Source: Sterolibacterium sp.
GTDB taxonomy: Bacteria; Pseudomonadota; Gammaproteobacteria; Burkholderiales; Rhodocyclaceae
Assembly: GCA_028713555.1 (NCBI GenBank)
Contig: JAQTOA010000002.1
Span: forward strand, 62,001-126,000
DNA length: 64,000 nt
Direction: 5' to 3'
Part shown: positions 26,112 to 36,012 of the stretch, piece after piece
How the letters are laid out: every line of letters begins with the position of its first letter
Numbering within the stretch: the first letter of the stretch is position 1
Position numbers and translations under genes: made by a program
Notes under the pieces: generated by a model
What the model saw: only the letters and a program-made list of their open reading frames with translations
Databases searched by the model: none
What the model was told of the DNA's origin: nothing

Positions 26112-28058
26112 ATGAAACACTGGCTTTGGCTACTCTGCGTGCTGCCCGCACTGGCTGTGTCGTCGCCCGGCGATGATAGGGTGCTGGCCGCGCGCGAAGC
26201 CTTTCGCAACGGCGAGCACGTCAAGCTCGGCAAACAAGTCGACGCCCTGCGCAGCATCACCGGCCAGGAGGGTCAGCACGATCTCCAGCCGTGGGTCGAA
26301 TACTGGTATCTGGCACAGCGCCTGGAGGACGGCGATAGCGGCGGGGTGAAGGGTTTTTTGGCGCGACAGAACGGCTCCTATCTCGCCGAGCGGCTGCGCG
26401 GTGATTGGCTTAAGCAGCTCGGCAAAGGCCGCCAATGGGAAGAATTCCAGCGCGAATATCCGGCACTCGCGCAGCCCGACCAGGAACTGGCCTGCTATGC
26501 GCTGCAAGGCCGTCTTGCCGTACAGCAGGATCCGGCAGCGCTCGATGAAGCCCGGCCGCTGTGGTTTACCACACTGGATCTGCCAGAATCCTGCATCCCC
26601 TTGATGGAACAACTGGTCGCTGCGAAACGCATTGATACCGATGACGTCTGGGAACGCCTGCGGCGTCTGCTCGAAGCCAAGAAACTCAAGGCAGCCAAAC
26701 AGACTGCGGAATATTTACCCGCGTCCCAGATGCCGTCGGCAAAAATGCTCGATGCCATTGCCGACAATCCGCAACGCGCCCTCGACAAACTTGCGCCCCA
26801 TTTCGATGCGACACGGCTGGGCCGTGAGATGGCGCTGTATGCCGTGCAAAGTCTGTCCCGCAAAGATCCGGCCAATGCCGTTGAGTACTGGCGAAAAATC
26901 CAAAGCGATTTTTCAGAGGCTGAACGCGCCTATGCCTGGGGCCAGATCGCCTGGCAGGCGGCGAAGCGCCATCTGCCTGAGGCTTTAAGCTGTTATGCGC
27001 TGGCCGGCCAGCTTTCCGAGGAGCAGTTGGCCTGGCAGGCGCGCGCCGCGTTGCGTACTCATGACTGGGCTGTGGTGAAACGAACCATTGAGCAAATGCC
27101 CGCGCGGATGGCTGCCCAATCCGACTGGAGCTACTGGCTGGCGCGGGCCTTGGTCGCTCATGGCCGTCCTGATGAGGCACGCGCCCTGTATCTCAAGATC
27201 GGTGGCCAGCCAAACTTCTATAGCAATCTTGCCGATGAGGAACTGGGGCGATTCATCGTCGTGCCGCCCCGCGCCGCGCCGCCGAGCAAGGAGGAGCTTA
27301 TCGCCGCGCGCGACAACCCTGGATTGCGGCGCGCGCTGGCGCTATTTCGTCTCGACCTGCGCAACGAGGGCGTGCGCGAGTGGAACTGGACGCTGCGCGG
27401 CATGGACGACCGCCAGCTGCTCGCCGCCGCTGATCTGGCGCGGCGCGGCGAGCTTTTCGACCGCGCCATCTATGCCGCGGAACGGACTCAAACCCAGCAC
27501 GACTATGCGCTGCGCTACCTCGCCCCCTTCCGTGAAAGCGTTGAGCCCCAGGCTAGGGAGATGGCGGTTGACCCCGGTTGGGTGTATGGCTTGATGCGCC
27601 AGGAAAGCCGCTTTGTGATGAACGCCCATTCCAGCGTCGGCGCCAGGGGGTTGATGCAGCTGATGCCGAAGACGGCGCAATGGGTCGCCAGAAAAATCAA
27701 GTTCAAGGACTACCATCCGACGCGGGTCGCCGAACTGGCCACCAACCTCACCCTGGGCACCAATTATCTGCGGCTGGTACTGGCCAGCCTCGACAACCAT
27801 CCGGTTCTTGCCTCCGCCGCCTATAACGCCGGCCCCGGCCGCGCCCGCCGCTGGCGCGCCGAAGTACCGCTGGAAGGCGCGATTTATGCCGAGACCATCC
27901 CCTTCAGCGAGACGCGCGATTACGTCAAAAAGGTCATGAGCAATGCCGTGTATTACTCGGCATTGTTCGAGGATAAGCCGCAGTCGCTGAAAAGCCGGCT
28001 CGGCATGGTCGGTGCGCGCGGCAATGCGGTATCTCGCGCCGACCTCGACTTGCCCTGA
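26112..28058 (+). CDS. Soluble lytic murein transglycosylase (Slt-type)
   Basis: 648-residue periplasmic enzyme. The signal peptide is MKHWLWLLCVLPALAVSS. A long superhelical domain of alpha-hairpins (about 40-470) resembles the Slt70 U/L domain. The catalytic SLT domain has E498 in YGLMRQESRFVMNAHS, GARGLMQLMP and the YNAGPGRARRW motif. It cleaves the MurNAc-GlcNAc bond and forms 1,6-anhydro ends. I chose the ATG at 26112 because the signal peptide begins there. The in-frame ATG at 26094 would add six residues. It leads a plus-strand series with the NDUFA9-like gene and cca. Confidence 0.93.
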   Translation: MKHWLWLLCVLPALAVSSPGDDRVLAAREAFRNGEHVKLGKQVDALRSITGQEGQHDLQPWVEYWYLAQRLEDGDSGGVKGFLARQNGSYLAERLRGDWLKQLGKGRQWEEFQREYPALAQPDQELACYALQGRLAVQQDPAALDEARPLWFTTLDLPESCIPLMEQLVAAKRIDTDDVWERLRRLLEAKKLKAAKQTAEYLPASQMPSAKMLDAIADNPQRALDKLAPHFDATRLGREMALYAVQSLSRKDPANAVEYWRKIQSDFSEAERAYAWGQIAWQAAKRHLPEALSCYALAGQLSEEQLAWQARAALRTHDWAVVKRTIEQMPARMAAQSDWSYWLARALVAHGRPDEARALYLKIGGQPNFYSNLADEELGRFIVVPPRAAPPSKEELIAARDNPGLRRALALFRLDLRNEGVREWNWTLRGMDDRQLLAAADLARRGELFDRAIYAAERTQTQHDYALRYLAPFRESVEPQAREMAVDPGWVYGLMRQESRFVMNAHSSVGARGLMQLMPKTAQWVARKIKFKDYHPTRVAELATNLTLGTNYLRLVLASLDNHPVLASAAYNAGPGRARRWRAEVPLEGAIYAETIPFSETRDYVKKVMSNAVYYSALFEDKPQSLKSRLGMVGARGNAVSRADLDLP

Positions 28059-28070
28059 CAGGAGCGCCAA

Positions 28071-29024
28071 GTGGAACCCCAACGCATATTGCTGATCGGT
28101 GGCACCGGCTTTCTCGGCAACCACCTCGCTCGGCGTCTTTCCGGCGCCGGCCACTGGCTGTGTTTGCCGACGCGTCGCCGCGAGCGCGCCAAGCACTTGC
28201 TGACGCTGCCGACCAGCATGGTAATCGAAGCCAACGTCCACGATCCGGACCAGCTCGCCACGCTCATCAACGGCCAGGATATCGTCATCAATCTGGTGGG
28301 CATCCTCCAGGGCGGCAAGGGCCAGCCGTATGGCAAGGGCTTTGCCCGTGCGCATTTCCAACTGCCGTACTTGATCGCAGCTGCGGCCAAGGCTGCCGGC
28401 GTCCGCCGAGTGCTGCATGTGTCCGCGTTGAAAGCGGCTGCGGATGCGCCTTCCGGCTACCTGCGCTCCAAGACTGCTGGCGAGGAGGCCCTGCGCGAAG
28501 CCGGCCTCGATCTGACGATATTTCGCCCATCGGTAATTTTCGGCTCCGGCGACCAGTTTCTCAATGTCTTCGCCGCCTTGCTGCGCCGTATGCCTGTCAT
28601 GCCCTTGGCCTGTCCGAATGCGCTTTTCCAGCCGGTATGGGTGGAGGATGTGTGCGCCTGCATCGCTGCCAGCCTGAGCGAGGCCGGCAGCATCGGCCAG
28701 ACTTACGAATTGTGCGGACCGCGTCAATACACCTTGCGCCAGTTGGTAGAGTATGTCGGCGCAGTGACCGGCCACCGGCGGCCGATACTGGGTCTATCCG
28801 ACACGCTTTCCTACCTTCAAGCCTGGGCCATGGAATTCGTCCCGAACGGACCAATGACGCGCGACAATTACTATTCGATGCAAATACCCAACGTCTGTGC
28901 CAACACTTGCGGCTTGCCCTTCGGCCTGAGCGCAACGCCGCTCGAAGCCGTCGCGCCGACCTACCTCCTGGGGCTTTCGAGGAAATCCCGCTATAACGAT
29001 TTTCGACGTTCCTCCGGACGCTAA
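28071..29024 (+). CDS. NAD(P)-binding protein, complex I NDUFA9-like family
   Basis: 317 residues. The Rossmann motif is GGTGFLG (N-terminal [18 protein letters not shown]), with an atypical short-chain dehydrogenase fold ([47 protein letters not shown]). Bacterial homologues of the NDUFA9/NuoE-associated family commonly sit between slt and cca in betaproteobacteria, as here. The biochemical role is unknown. The start is a GTG 12 bp after the transglycosylase stop, and cca begins 7 bp after its stop, so the three are one operon. Confidence 0.85.
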   Translation: MEPQRILLIGGTGFLGNHLARRLSGAGHWLCLPTRRRERAKHLLTLPTSMVIEANVHDPDQLATLINGQDIVINLVGILQGGKGQPYGKGFARAHFQLPYLIAAAAKAAGVRRVLHVSALKAAADAPSGYLRSKTAGEEALREAGLDLTIFRPSVIFGSGDQFLNVFAALLRRMPVMPLACPNALFQPVWVEDVCACIAASLSEAGSIGQTYELCGPRQYTLRQLVEYVGAVTGHRRPILGLSDTLSYLQAWAMEFVPNGPMTRDNYYSMQIPNVCANTCGLPFGLSATPLEAVAPTYLLGLSRKSRYNDFRRSSGR

Positions 29025-29031
29025 TAGCTCA

Positions 29032-30258
29032 ATGAAGATCTATACCGTTGGCGGCGCGGTGCGCGACGAATTGCTCGGGCTGAAGGTGGTCGACCGCGAT
29101 TACGTGGTGGTCGGGGCGACGCCGGAAGAGATGCTGGCGCGCGGCTTTCGGCCAGTGGGCAAGGATTTCCCGGTGTTCCTGCATCCATCCACCCAAGAGG
29201 AATATGCCTTGGCGCGCACCGAACGGAAAACAGCGCCGGGTTACCACGGTTTCGTCTTCCACGCCGCACCGGAAGTGACGCTGGAGGAGGATCTGGCGCG
29301 CCGAGACCTGACCATCAATGCCATTGCCCAGGCCGAGGACGGGACGCTGATCGATCCATTCAACGGTCGTGCCGACCTCGCCGCCAAACTGCTGCGCCAT
29401 GTTTCTCCGGCCTTCGCCGAAGACCCGGTGCGCATCCTGCGGGTGGCGCGTTTCTCCGCCCGCTTCCTGGATTTCACGATTGCGCCCGAAACTGTCGCGC
29501 TGATGCAGGCGATCGTCGCCAGCGGCGAAGCCGATCATCTGGTCGCCGAGCGTGTCTGGCAGGAACTGGCCAAAGGTTTGATGGAAGCGCGACCGTCGCG
29601 CATGTTCGCGACGTTGCGCGAGTGCGGCGCGCTGGCGCGGCTGTTGCCCGAGATCGAGGCGCTGTACGGGGTACCGCAGCGCGCCGATTATCACCCCGAG
29701 ATCGACACCGGCGTCCATGTGATGATGGTCATCGACTTGGCGGCAAACCTTGGCCTGCCATTGCCGGCACGCTTTGCCGCGCTGACCCATGACCTTGGCA
29801 AAGGCGTGACGCCCGCCGAAGTCCTGCCGCGACACACCGGTCACGAAACGATCAGTCTGGCCTTGCTCCGACCTCTCTGCCAGCGACTGCGAGTACCCTC
29901 CGATTGCCGCGACCTGGCAAAGCTGGTGGCGCGCTATCACAGCGAAATCCATCGGGTCGAGCTGCTGCGCCCGGTCACCATGGTCAGACTGTTGGAGCGC
30001 TGCGATGCGCTGCGCCGGCCGGAACGCTTCGACGCCATGCTGGCGGCCTGCGAAGCCGATTATCGCGGCCGTCTCGGCCATGCGCAGCGCCCCTATCCGC
30101 AAGCCGACCAATGGCGCCTGGCGCTGGCCGCCTTCCGCTCTGTCGATGCCGCAGGCATCGCCCGTTCCTGCGACGACCTAGCGCAGATACCCGAGCGCAT
30201 TCATGCGGCACGCGTCGCCGCAGTGAAGGAACTCGGCCTCCAGGAGATCAAGCCCTAG
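29032..30258 (+). CDS. cca: Multifunctional CCA tRNA nucleotidyltransferase
   Basis: 408 residues. It adds or repairs the 3' CCA of tRNA. The class II nucleotidyltransferase core has [10 protein letters not shown] and the metal-binding D21-x-D23, followed by [11 protein letters not shown] and [12 protein letters not shown]-terminal HD domain (ALTHDLGKG) provides the phosphatase/phosphodiesterase activities found in the long gammaproteobacterial and betaproteobacterial form. It is encoded between the NDUFA9-like gene and the hydrolase, with the next GTG start immediately after its TAG stop. Confidence 0.95.
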   Translation: MKIYTVGGAVRDELLGLKVVDRDYVVVGATPEEMLARGFRPVGKDFPVFLHPSTQEEYALARTERKTAPGYHGFVFHAAPEVTLEEDLARRDLTINAIAQAEDGTLIDPFNGRADLAAKLLRHVSPAFAEDPVRILRVARFSARFLDFTIAPETVALMQAIVASGEADHLVAERVWQELAKGLMEARPSRMFATLRECGALARLLPEIEALYGVPQRADYHPEIDTGVHVMMVIDLAANLGLPLPARFAALTHDLGKGVTPAEVLPRHTGHETISLALLRPLCQRLRVPSDCRDLAKLVARYHSEIHRVELLRPVTMVRLLERCDALRRPERFDAMLAACEADYRGRLGHAQRPYPQADQWRLALAAFRSVDAAGIARSCDDLAQIPERIHAARVAAVKELGLQEIKP

Positions 30259-31068
30259 GTGAAACATTCACGCGCCGAAGGTCTGGAAATCCTCGCAAAG
30301 ATTCCCGACGCCAAACGGCCCATCCATGAAAGGCCGCTGTTGTTCATCCACGGCGCCTACACCGCCGCGTGGTGCTGGGAAGAGCACTTCCTGCCCTGGT
30401 TCGCCGCGCAGGGCTATTTCAGTTATGCCTTGAGCCTGTCGGGCCACGGTGGGAGCCGCGGCCGCAAGCAACTCGACAGTTTCGGCATCGATGACTATGT
30501 CGCCGACGTCGCCGAAACCGTCGCCTCCCTGCCGGCACCACCGGTGCTGATCGGCCATTCGATGGGTGGCTTCGTGCTGCAGAAATATCTGGAGCGCCAC
30601 CAAGCACCTGGTGCCGTGCTGATGTGCTCGGTGCCGCCGCAAGGCCTGATGTCAGCGGCATTCGGCCTGATGTTCCAGAAACCAGGCTTGATGAAAGAGC
30701 TCAACAACCTGATGAGCGGCGGCGGCACATCGCTGGAAACCTTGCGTGAGGCGCTGTTCGCCCAACCGGTGAGCCTCGACGACTTGCGGCGCTTCTACAG
30801 GAATTCGCAGGCCGAATCGCACCGCGCGATCTGGGACATGACGCTGTTCAGCCTGCCTTCGCCGAGCCGCGTGTGTCGCGCACCGCTGTTGATTCTTGGC
30901 GCCGAACTCGATCATCTGATCCCGGTATCGCTGGTGGAAATGACGGCGCGCACCTACTCGACCAGCGCGGAAATCTTTCCCGGCATGGGCCACGGCCTGA
31001 TGCTCGAACACGACTGGCGGAAGCCGGCGCAACGCATCATCGACTGGTTAGGAGAGCAACAACTATGA
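30259..31068 (+). CDS. Alpha/beta-fold hydrolase
   Basis: 269 residues. The oxyanion region is FIHGAYTAAWCWEEHFLPWFA, the nucleophile elbow is GHSMGG with Ser101, an Asp lies in LILGAELDHLIP, and the His is in GMGHGLMLEHDWR. These complete the catalytic triad. The substrate is unknown. The GTG start abuts the cca stop, and the stop overlaps the start of the DUF1840 gene (ATGA-type), so it belongs to the slt-cca operon. Confidence 0.88.
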   Translation: MKHSRAEGLEILAKIPDAKRPIHERPLLFIHGAYTAAWCWEEHFLPWFAAQGYFSYALSLSGHGGSRGRKQLDSFGIDDYVADVAETVASLPAPPVLIGHSMGGFVLQKYLERHQAPGAVLMCSVPPQGLMSAAFGLMFQKPGLMKELNNLMSGGGTSLETLREALFAQPVSLDDLRRFYRNSQAESHRAIWDMTLFSLPSPSRVCRAPLLILGAELDHLIPVSLVEMTARTYSTSAEIFPGMGHGLMLEHDWRKPAQRIIDWLGEQQL

Positions 31069-31397
31069 TCATCATCTTTCAATCGCAGGCATCCGGCGAT
31101 GTCATAATGTTCGGCGACGTGGCCAAGAAGCTGATGGAACTCATGGGCAAGGAGCCCGCCGAGCAGGGCATCGTCACCGTCGAACAACTGCCCGACGCGA
31201 TCGCACGCCTGAAAGCCGCCGTCACCGACGACAAGGCCAAGCACGCCGGCATGCAGGAAGAGGATTTGCCGGCATACGAGGAGACTCCGGAAGGCGCCAA
31301 GCGCGCCTACGTTAGTCTTGCCCGCCGCGCCATCCCGCTGATCGAGCTGCTGGAATGGTCGCTGAAGAAGCAGGTGCCGGTGGTGTGGGGAGTTTAG
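31065..31397 (+). CDS. DUF1840 family protein
   Basis: 110-residue small acidic protein beginning MIIIFQSQASGDVIMFGDVAKKLMELMGK. This is a conserved betaproteobacterial family of unknown function (DUF1840). The start ATG overlaps the preceding stop by 4 bp and has GGAG upstream. The central ALTDDKAKHAG-type region and the C-terminal RRAIPLIELLEWSLKKQVPVVWGV are conserved features of the family. It is the last gene of the slt-cca operon, and a short inverted repeat follows. Confidence 0.85.
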   Translation: MIIIFQSQASGDVIMFGDVAKKLMELMGKEPAEQGIVTVEQLPDAIARLKAAVTDDKAKHAGMQEEDLPAYEETPEGAKRAYVSLARRAIPLIELLEWSLKKQVPVVWGV

Positions 31398-31416
31398 GAC
31401 CTGCGGCAGAGATCGT

Positions 31417-31439
31417 CGCCTGACTCACGCCGTCAGGCG
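31417..31439. terminator. Inverted repeat between convergent genes (possible stem-loop)
   Basis: Perfect 7-bp arms CGCCTGA (31417-31423) and TCAGGCG (31433-31439) lie between the DUF1840 stop and the convergent ATPase gene, overlapping the latter's last codons. There is no T-run on either side, so termination activity is uncertain. Confidence 0.3.
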
Positions 31440-32558
31440 CGCCAACCAATCCGCGGCGAGTTCAACCGCAACGCGGCCGCGTTGTTCGGGCTGACGCAGG
31501 TAGCGCACCAGCAAGCTGGCGCCGGCAGCGGGGAAGCGTCCGGCGATGGCGGCTAGAAAAGGCGGCACTGCCGGATCGCCCAGCTTGCATTCGGCGAAGC
31601 CAACGGGCTCGCCGTTTTCACACAGGGCAAAGTCGATTTCGCGCCCTTCCTTGTCGCGCACATAGTGCAGACTCATGGCGCGCCCGGCCGAGTCCTGCAG
31701 AAAATGCGCGTGGCGCAAGAGCATCGTGGCGCAAGCATTCTCGAAGCGCACCCCCTCGTCGCCCTGCACCAAGCCAGTGTCGAAGAAATATACCTTCGGC
31801 TCCTTGAGCAGGGCGCGGGCAATGTTGCGGTGGAAGGGACGGACCGCGAAGACGATATGCAATGCCTCAAGGATTTCCAGATAACGCCCGAGCGTGGTCG
31901 GCGAAATCTGCAAATCGCGCGCCAGCGAAGCCAGCGAAAGCGGCGAGCCGACACGGCTTCGGAGCATATCGACGAAGACCCGCATCGCACGAATTTCACC
32001 GATCCGCGAAAACTCGAGAATATCCTCGCGGATCAACCCTTCCAGATACAGTTGCCGCCACCGCTCCGCATCCGCAGGCAGATCGGCCAGAAACGGTTCG
32101 GGAAATCCGCCGCGCTCGAGGATGCGCGCCAGGGCGGCTTCGGGCGTGGCGCCCGAAGCCGCGACCCACTCCTTCACGGTAATTGGATGCAGGCGCCAGG
32201 AAAAATAACGGCCGGCCAGAGATTCGCCCGACTGACGAAAGGTGTCGAGGCGCGCACTGCCGGTGACCAGCAGCGCTTGACCCTCCATGCGCCCATCGAA
32301 CACGCCTTTCAGCCAGGCTTTCCAGTCCGCCATCTTGTGCAGTTCGTCGAACACGACAAGGCCGGCCGCTGGCGACCAGCTTTGATCGAGGATGACCCGA
32401 CGGTCGGCGGCAATATCCCAATTGAGCACCTGCGCATTGGGACTGGCGCGCGCCAATGCCCGGGCAAGAGTCGTCTTTCCGGTTTGGCGTGGACCGGAGA
32501 GGAAGACCATCTTGCGTGCCAGATCGGCCTGGATATAAGGCGTGAGTATGCGTTCCAT
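31425..32558 (-). CDS. AAA-type ATPase with DUF4143 domain
   Basis: 377 residues. An N-terminal AAA_14-type ATPase domain has the P-loop GPRQTGKT at residues 22-29 and Walker B LVVFDELHK. A winged-helix segment (LASLARDLQISPTTLGRYLEILEAL) and a C-terminal DUF4143 region with a nuclease-like REIDFALCENGEPVGFAECK follow. The D…E-x-K pattern is typical of this family and may be a degenerate PD-(D/E)xK fold. Function is unknown; these genes are often accessory and patchily distributed. The ATG at 32558 follows AGGTGGG. A start 16 codons earlier is less likely. Confidence 0.82.
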   Translation of the reverse strand: MERILTPYIQADLARKMVFLSGPRQTGKTTLARALARASPNAQVLNWDIAADRRVILDQSWSPAAGLVVFDELHKMADWKAWLKGVFDGRMEGQALLVTGSARLDTFRQSGESLAGRYFSWRLHPITVKEWVAASGATPEAALARILERGGFPEPFLADLPADAERWRQLYLEGLIREDILEFSRIGEIRAMRVFVDMLRSRVGSPLSLASLARDLQISPTTLGRYLEILEALHIVFAVRPFHRNIARALLKEPKVYFFDTGLVQGDEGVRFENACATMLLRHAHFLQDSAGRAMSLHYVRDKEGREIDFALCENGEPVGFAECKLGDPAVPPFLAAIAGRFPAAGASLLVRYLRQPEQRGRVAVELAADWLARLTA

Positions 32559-32772
32559 CCCACCTGTTTTACAGACAAATGGAAGAAAGTCAAGACTATT
32601 TGGCAATATGCTGTAAAAAAGTCAGGACGAATGGCTTGGCGCTGCTGGTGCGCTTTCCTCAGCAGCCGACAACCGCCTGTCCCCCGGTTTTTCGCCGCGC
32701 CAAATTGAACCTGCTGCTATTATTTCGACATTGCGCTGGCTGGATATTTTGGCAATGCTTCAGGAATAGGAA

Positions 32773-33330
32773 ATGGTCAGTCTCCAACCCCCGCTGTGCG
32801 ATTTCGGCTGGAAAGCCCGCGACTTCGACCTGCCGGGCGTGGACGGCCAGCGCTACAACCTTGCCAAGGCGCGCGGCAGCAGCGGCCTGCTGGTGATGTT
32901 CATCTGCAACCACTGTCCCTACGTCAAGTCGATCCGCGAACGCATTGTGCGCGACACGCGCGAGCTGCAGCAGCACGGCATCAACAGCATCGCCATCATG
33001 TCCAACGATCCCGCCGGATATCCAGAGGATTCCTTCGACAACATGCGATTGGCGGCAAGCCGCTACGGCTATCCTTTCCCTTATGTGTGGGACGAAGACC
33101 AGCAGGTCGCCAGGGATTACGGCGCGGTGTGCACCCCGGATTTTTTCGGTTTCAACGCCAAGCTGGAACTGCAATATCGCGGCCGCTTGGACGCATCGCG
33201 CAAGGAAGTGCTTCCCGATGCGCCGCGCGACTTGTTCAAGGCGATGCTGCTGATCGCCAAGACCGGGCAGGGACCACGCGACCAGATCGCCAGCATGGGA
33301 TGCTCCATCAAATGGAGAAACGAAACATGA
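32773..33330 (+). CDS. Thioredoxin-like (AhpC/TSA-type) redox protein
   Basis: 185 residues without a signal peptide. The active site is C45-N-H-C48 in LVMFICNHCPYVKS, a CxxC placed as in TlpA/peroxiredoxin-like thioredoxin-fold proteins. YGAVCTPDFFGFNAKLELQYRGRLD carries the cis-Pro loop and a third Cys. This family (thioredoxin family protein with NHCPYV) is common in proteobacteria; a disulfide reductase or peroxidase role is inferred. It is divergent from the ATPase gene and has no operon partner. The 271 bp downstream to the ketosynthase gene shows no supported feature. Confidence 0.85.
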   Translation: MVSLQPPLCDFGWKARDFDLPGVDGQRYNLAKARGSSGLLVMFICNHCPYVKSIRERIVRDTRELQQHGINSIAIMSNDPAGYPEDSFDNMRLAASRYGYPFPYVWDEDQQVARDYGAVCTPDFFGFNAKLELQYRGRLDASRKEVLPDAPRDLFKAMLLIAKTGQGPRDQIASMGCSIKWRNET

Positions 33331-33601
33331 ACGGCAGCAGAATTGCTGCTGCGCTCACTTGAAGTGAATCACCCGGGTTTTATCTTATCGGCAAGAATCA
33401 ATCCTCAACCGACTGATCAATCGTGCGTTAACTGGCCCAGCAGCGTTCGCCCAGCAGAGCCGAACGCCTCACTGGAGCCATCAAGAAGTCGATCGCAGCG
33501 ATTTTGCCAGCGACTTGTTAACCTCCAGTTCCGGCTACTCAAGAACTTTCCTCGCGGTAGTTTGTAACTCGCTATGGGCAAGTCTAGCCACGCCTGAGTT
33601 A

Positions 33602-34813
33602 TTATCCCATGCGCCGGAAAGCCAATACTGCGTTGGTACCGCCAAATGCGAAAGAATTGCTGATGGCTGCTTTTAGCGTCGGCGATAGTCTTCCCGGTTC
33701 GCGCACAAGCGAAACTTTACACGCTGGATCTGGCGAATCGCAGTGCATGTTAGGTGGCAAAGCGCACCGATATAGCGCCAGGGCAGTAATCGCCGCCTCA
33801 AGCGCTCCTGCCCCACCTAGCAAATGCCCATGGATCGACTTCGTCGAACTCACAGCCAATCCTTCCAACGCATCGCCCCAAACCTTACCGAGGGCTTCGC
33901 ATTCAACTACGTCTCCTACCAATGTCGCAGTACCATGCGCATTGCAGTAGCCCACTTCCTGTGGCGACAACCCGCTATTGCGCAAAGCCGCTACGAGTGC
34001 CCTGACCTGCCCGGCAACATCGGGTTTGGTTAAATGCGTCGCATCGCAGGAGACTCCACTGCCAGCCAATTCGGCATAAATCCTTGCTCCTCTCGACATG
34101 GCTGTATCGCACGACTCAAGTAATAGAAATGCTGCCCCCTCGCCAAGGACAAGGCCGGTCCGATCAGTACTAAAAGGGCGGCATGCCTGGGCTGGTTCGA
34201 TGCCATCGGCAGATGCCAAAGTTCGCAGGGCCTGCCAAGCACTTACTACCCCCGGAACAAGCAAGGCTTCGCTACCGCCGGCGAGAGCGTATTCAAGGTC
34301 GCCGCAGGCTATCGCCTTGGCAGCTTCGGCAATGGCAATCGCAGATGAGGCACAAGCGGTCGAGTAGGTATATACCGGGCCATGCAGGCCGGCGCGCATG
34401 GCCACGTGGGCCGCTGGCGCATTCGGCATGAATGCCGGTACTGTGAGTGGCGACATTCGACCAGATTCTCTTTGGTTACGAAAGGCATCCTCAATAGCGC
34501 CTGCACCGCCCATACCACATCCGACATAAACACCCGTGGATTTGTCCAGTTTCTCGAAACCCGCATCGATACGGGCCATTTCAGCGGCGGCCACGGCAAG
34601 CTGGCTGACCCGGTCCACGCCAGTCAATTGCAAACGACTAAACCATCGGGTGGCATCAAATGACGCACGGGCCACAACAGTGGGAGCCATGCCGTCGAAC
34701 TCCCAGCGTTCTATAGCCGAACGCCCGGCATGCACTGCATCGAATACAGCAGTGGGCGTATCGCCGAGAGGGGAGACGAGTCCAATACCGGTGATGACAA
34801 CCCGGTTGCTCAT
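33602..34813 (-). CDS. Beta-ketoacyl-ACP synthase (KAS I/II type)
   Basis: 403 residues. It catalyses decarboxylative condensation of malonyl-ACP with an acyl thioester. The catalytic triad is C154 (STACASS), H293 (CNAHGT) and H328 (STKSIHGHLLGGAG), all intact. It resembles FabF/FabB but sits outside a fatty-acid locus. Its start overlaps the stop of a dedicated ACP gene by 4 bp. Together with the adjacent hydrolase gene this looks like a small secondary acyl-chain pathway. Codon usage is less GC-rich than in neighbouring housekeeping genes. Confidence 0.88.
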   Translation of the reverse strand: MSNRVVITGIGLVSPLGDTPTAVFDAVHAGRSAIERWEFDGMAPTVVARASFDATRWFSRLQLTGVDRVSQLAVAAAEMARIDAGFEKLDKSTGVYVGCGMGGAGAIEDAFRNQRESGRMSPLTVPAFMPNAPAAHVAMRAGLHGPVYTYSTACASSAIAIAEAAKAIACGDLEYALAGGSEALLVPGVVSAWQALRTLASADGIEPAQACRPFSTDRTGLVLGEGAAFLLLESCDTAMSRGARIYAELAGSGVSCDATHLTKPDVAGQVRALVAALRNSGLSPQEVGYCNAHGTATLVGDVVECEALGKVWGDALEGLAVSSTKSIHGHLLGGAGALEAAITALALYRCALPPNMHCDSPDPACKVSLVREPGRLSPTLKAAISNSFAFGGTNAVLAFRRMG

Positions 34814-35049
34814 GCGGCTTTCTTCGTTTGCAACTCGTTGATTAATCCGGCAAGACCAGCAAGGGTACTGATATCTTGGCGAGAATCTGGGATATCGATG
34901 TTAAAGTGTTCTTCTATTGTGAATATCAGTTCTGCCAATGACAGAGAATCCAGCCCGTACTCGGCGAGAGGCAAGTCGGGTTTCAATGTATCGGGGTCAA
35001 TGTCAAAGCTTGTGTGGATGAGTTGCTTTAGCTTATCGATAGTGCTCAT
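34810..35049 (-). CDS. Acyl carrier protein
   Basis: 79 residues. The phosphopantetheine attachment Ser is S35 in YGLDSLSLAELIF, and acidic helix II continues with TIEEHFNIDIPD, as in ACPs. The ATG at 35049 has GAGG upstream, which favours it over the in-frame start at 35085. It overlaps the ketosynthase start (ATGA) and lies 7 bp after the hydrolase gene stop, so all three are one operon. It is too divergent and too isolated to be the primary fatty-acid AcpP. Confidence 0.9.
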   Translation of the reverse strand: MSTIDKLKQLIHTSFDIDPDTLKPDLPLAEYGLDSLSLAELIFTIEEHFNIDIPDSRQDISTLAGLAGLINELQTKKAA

Positions 35050-35056
35050 AATATCC

Positions 35057-35941
35057 TCAGGTAACGTTAAGAGCTGGGTGGTCATCTGAATTGGCCATTC
35101 GCGCAGATGGTGCGAAAGACAACCGTTCCAGAACTTTCGGTCTTATCAAGTGCTGATGTTCGATACGCTTGACGAAGCCATCCAACAATGCGGCAACTTT
35201 GTGTCGGTCGTTATCGATCGTGACCATGTGATAACTGTCGTCGAGGACAACCAACTCCTTGTCATGTTGCGGTAGCGTATCGATAAGATGCTGCACACTT
35301 TCAAGCCGCGTAATCTCGTCTTCCCGCGCATGAATCACCAGCAGAGGACAATCGAGTTCCGACAAGCGTGAGCGGACCTCGGCCATCATTCGCTCTCCTT
35401 CACGCACGGCACGCAAGGGCAGTCGAGAGGGTCCCACAGCCGATACCGCGCGCTGCTCAATTTCCCGGATTACCCATTTGCGGATTTTGGGACTCTTGAC
35501 ACCGTAAGGTTCTCGTTCTGCAACTGAGAAGAAACGATCGAGTCTAGTCAAGTAAGCCAGATGACGAAGGTGTCGGATTGGCGACAGGCCCCAGCCATCG
35601 TAGTTAAAAGTCGGAGAAATCAGCACTAGGCCCGCGATCCGCTGGCGTTGCTCGAGAGCAACCGCGGCCGCCAGAACTCCGCCCATGCAAAGACCGCCAA
35701 GGACTACCGGCTGATTTGGCGCGACGCGGTCAGAGGCAACCACGCTGGCAGCGTCGCGCCAGCGCTGCCAACTCGGCGATATTGCGTCATTTTCTAATGT
35801 ATAGCCTGGAACGATCGGGCTTTCAAACCTGAGGCCGCGGCTCTTCAAGGTATGGGCGATCAGCCCAAATTCCTGGGGAGAGGAAAGTAAGCCATGAAAC
35901 AGAAGTAATGGGAGGGGGGTCATAATAGGAGGTTCTTGCAT
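35057..35941 (-). CDS. Alpha/beta hydrolase with Cys at the nucleophile position
   Basis: 294 residues. The HG oxyanion motif is LLLFHGLLSSPQEFG, the nucleophile elbow is GGLCMGG with C85 where carboxylesterases have Ser, the Asp is in LLVIHAREDEIT, and the His is in DDSYHMVTIDND. The rest resembles the Est30/serine-aminopeptidase family. A Cys nucleophile is known in PHA synthases and some thioesterases, which suggests acyl transfer or acyl-ACP thioester chemistry rather than plain ester hydrolysis (inference). It is the first gene of the hydrolase-ACP-ketosynthase operon and divergent from the response regulator gene. Confidence 0.8.
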   Translation of the reverse strand: MQEPPIMTPLPLLLFHGLLSSPQEFGLIAHTLKSRGLRFESPIVPGYTLENDAISPSWQRWRDAASVVASDRVAPNQPVVLGGLCMGGVLAAAVALEQRQRIAGLVLISPTFNYDGWGLSPIRHLRHLAYLTRLDRFFSVAEREPYGVKSPKIRKWVIREIEQRAVSAVGPSRLPLRAVREGERMMAEVRSRLSELDCPLLVIHAREDEITRLESVQHLIDTLPQHDKELVVLDDSYHMVTIDNDRHKVAALLDGFVKRIEHQHLIRPKVLERLSFAPSARMANSDDHPALNVT

Positions 35942-36012
35942 AGCCCTTATTGTCGAGTAAGTTTTGTGGCAGTCTAGAGGCTGAAGCTGAATCTAACCTG
36001 AAAGGAGCGAAT

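Noticed and set aside
27342-28775. 477-codon open frame antisense to the transglycosylase and NDUFA9-like genes
   Set aside because: It spans two real genes and has no motif; a shadow frame of GC-rich DNA.
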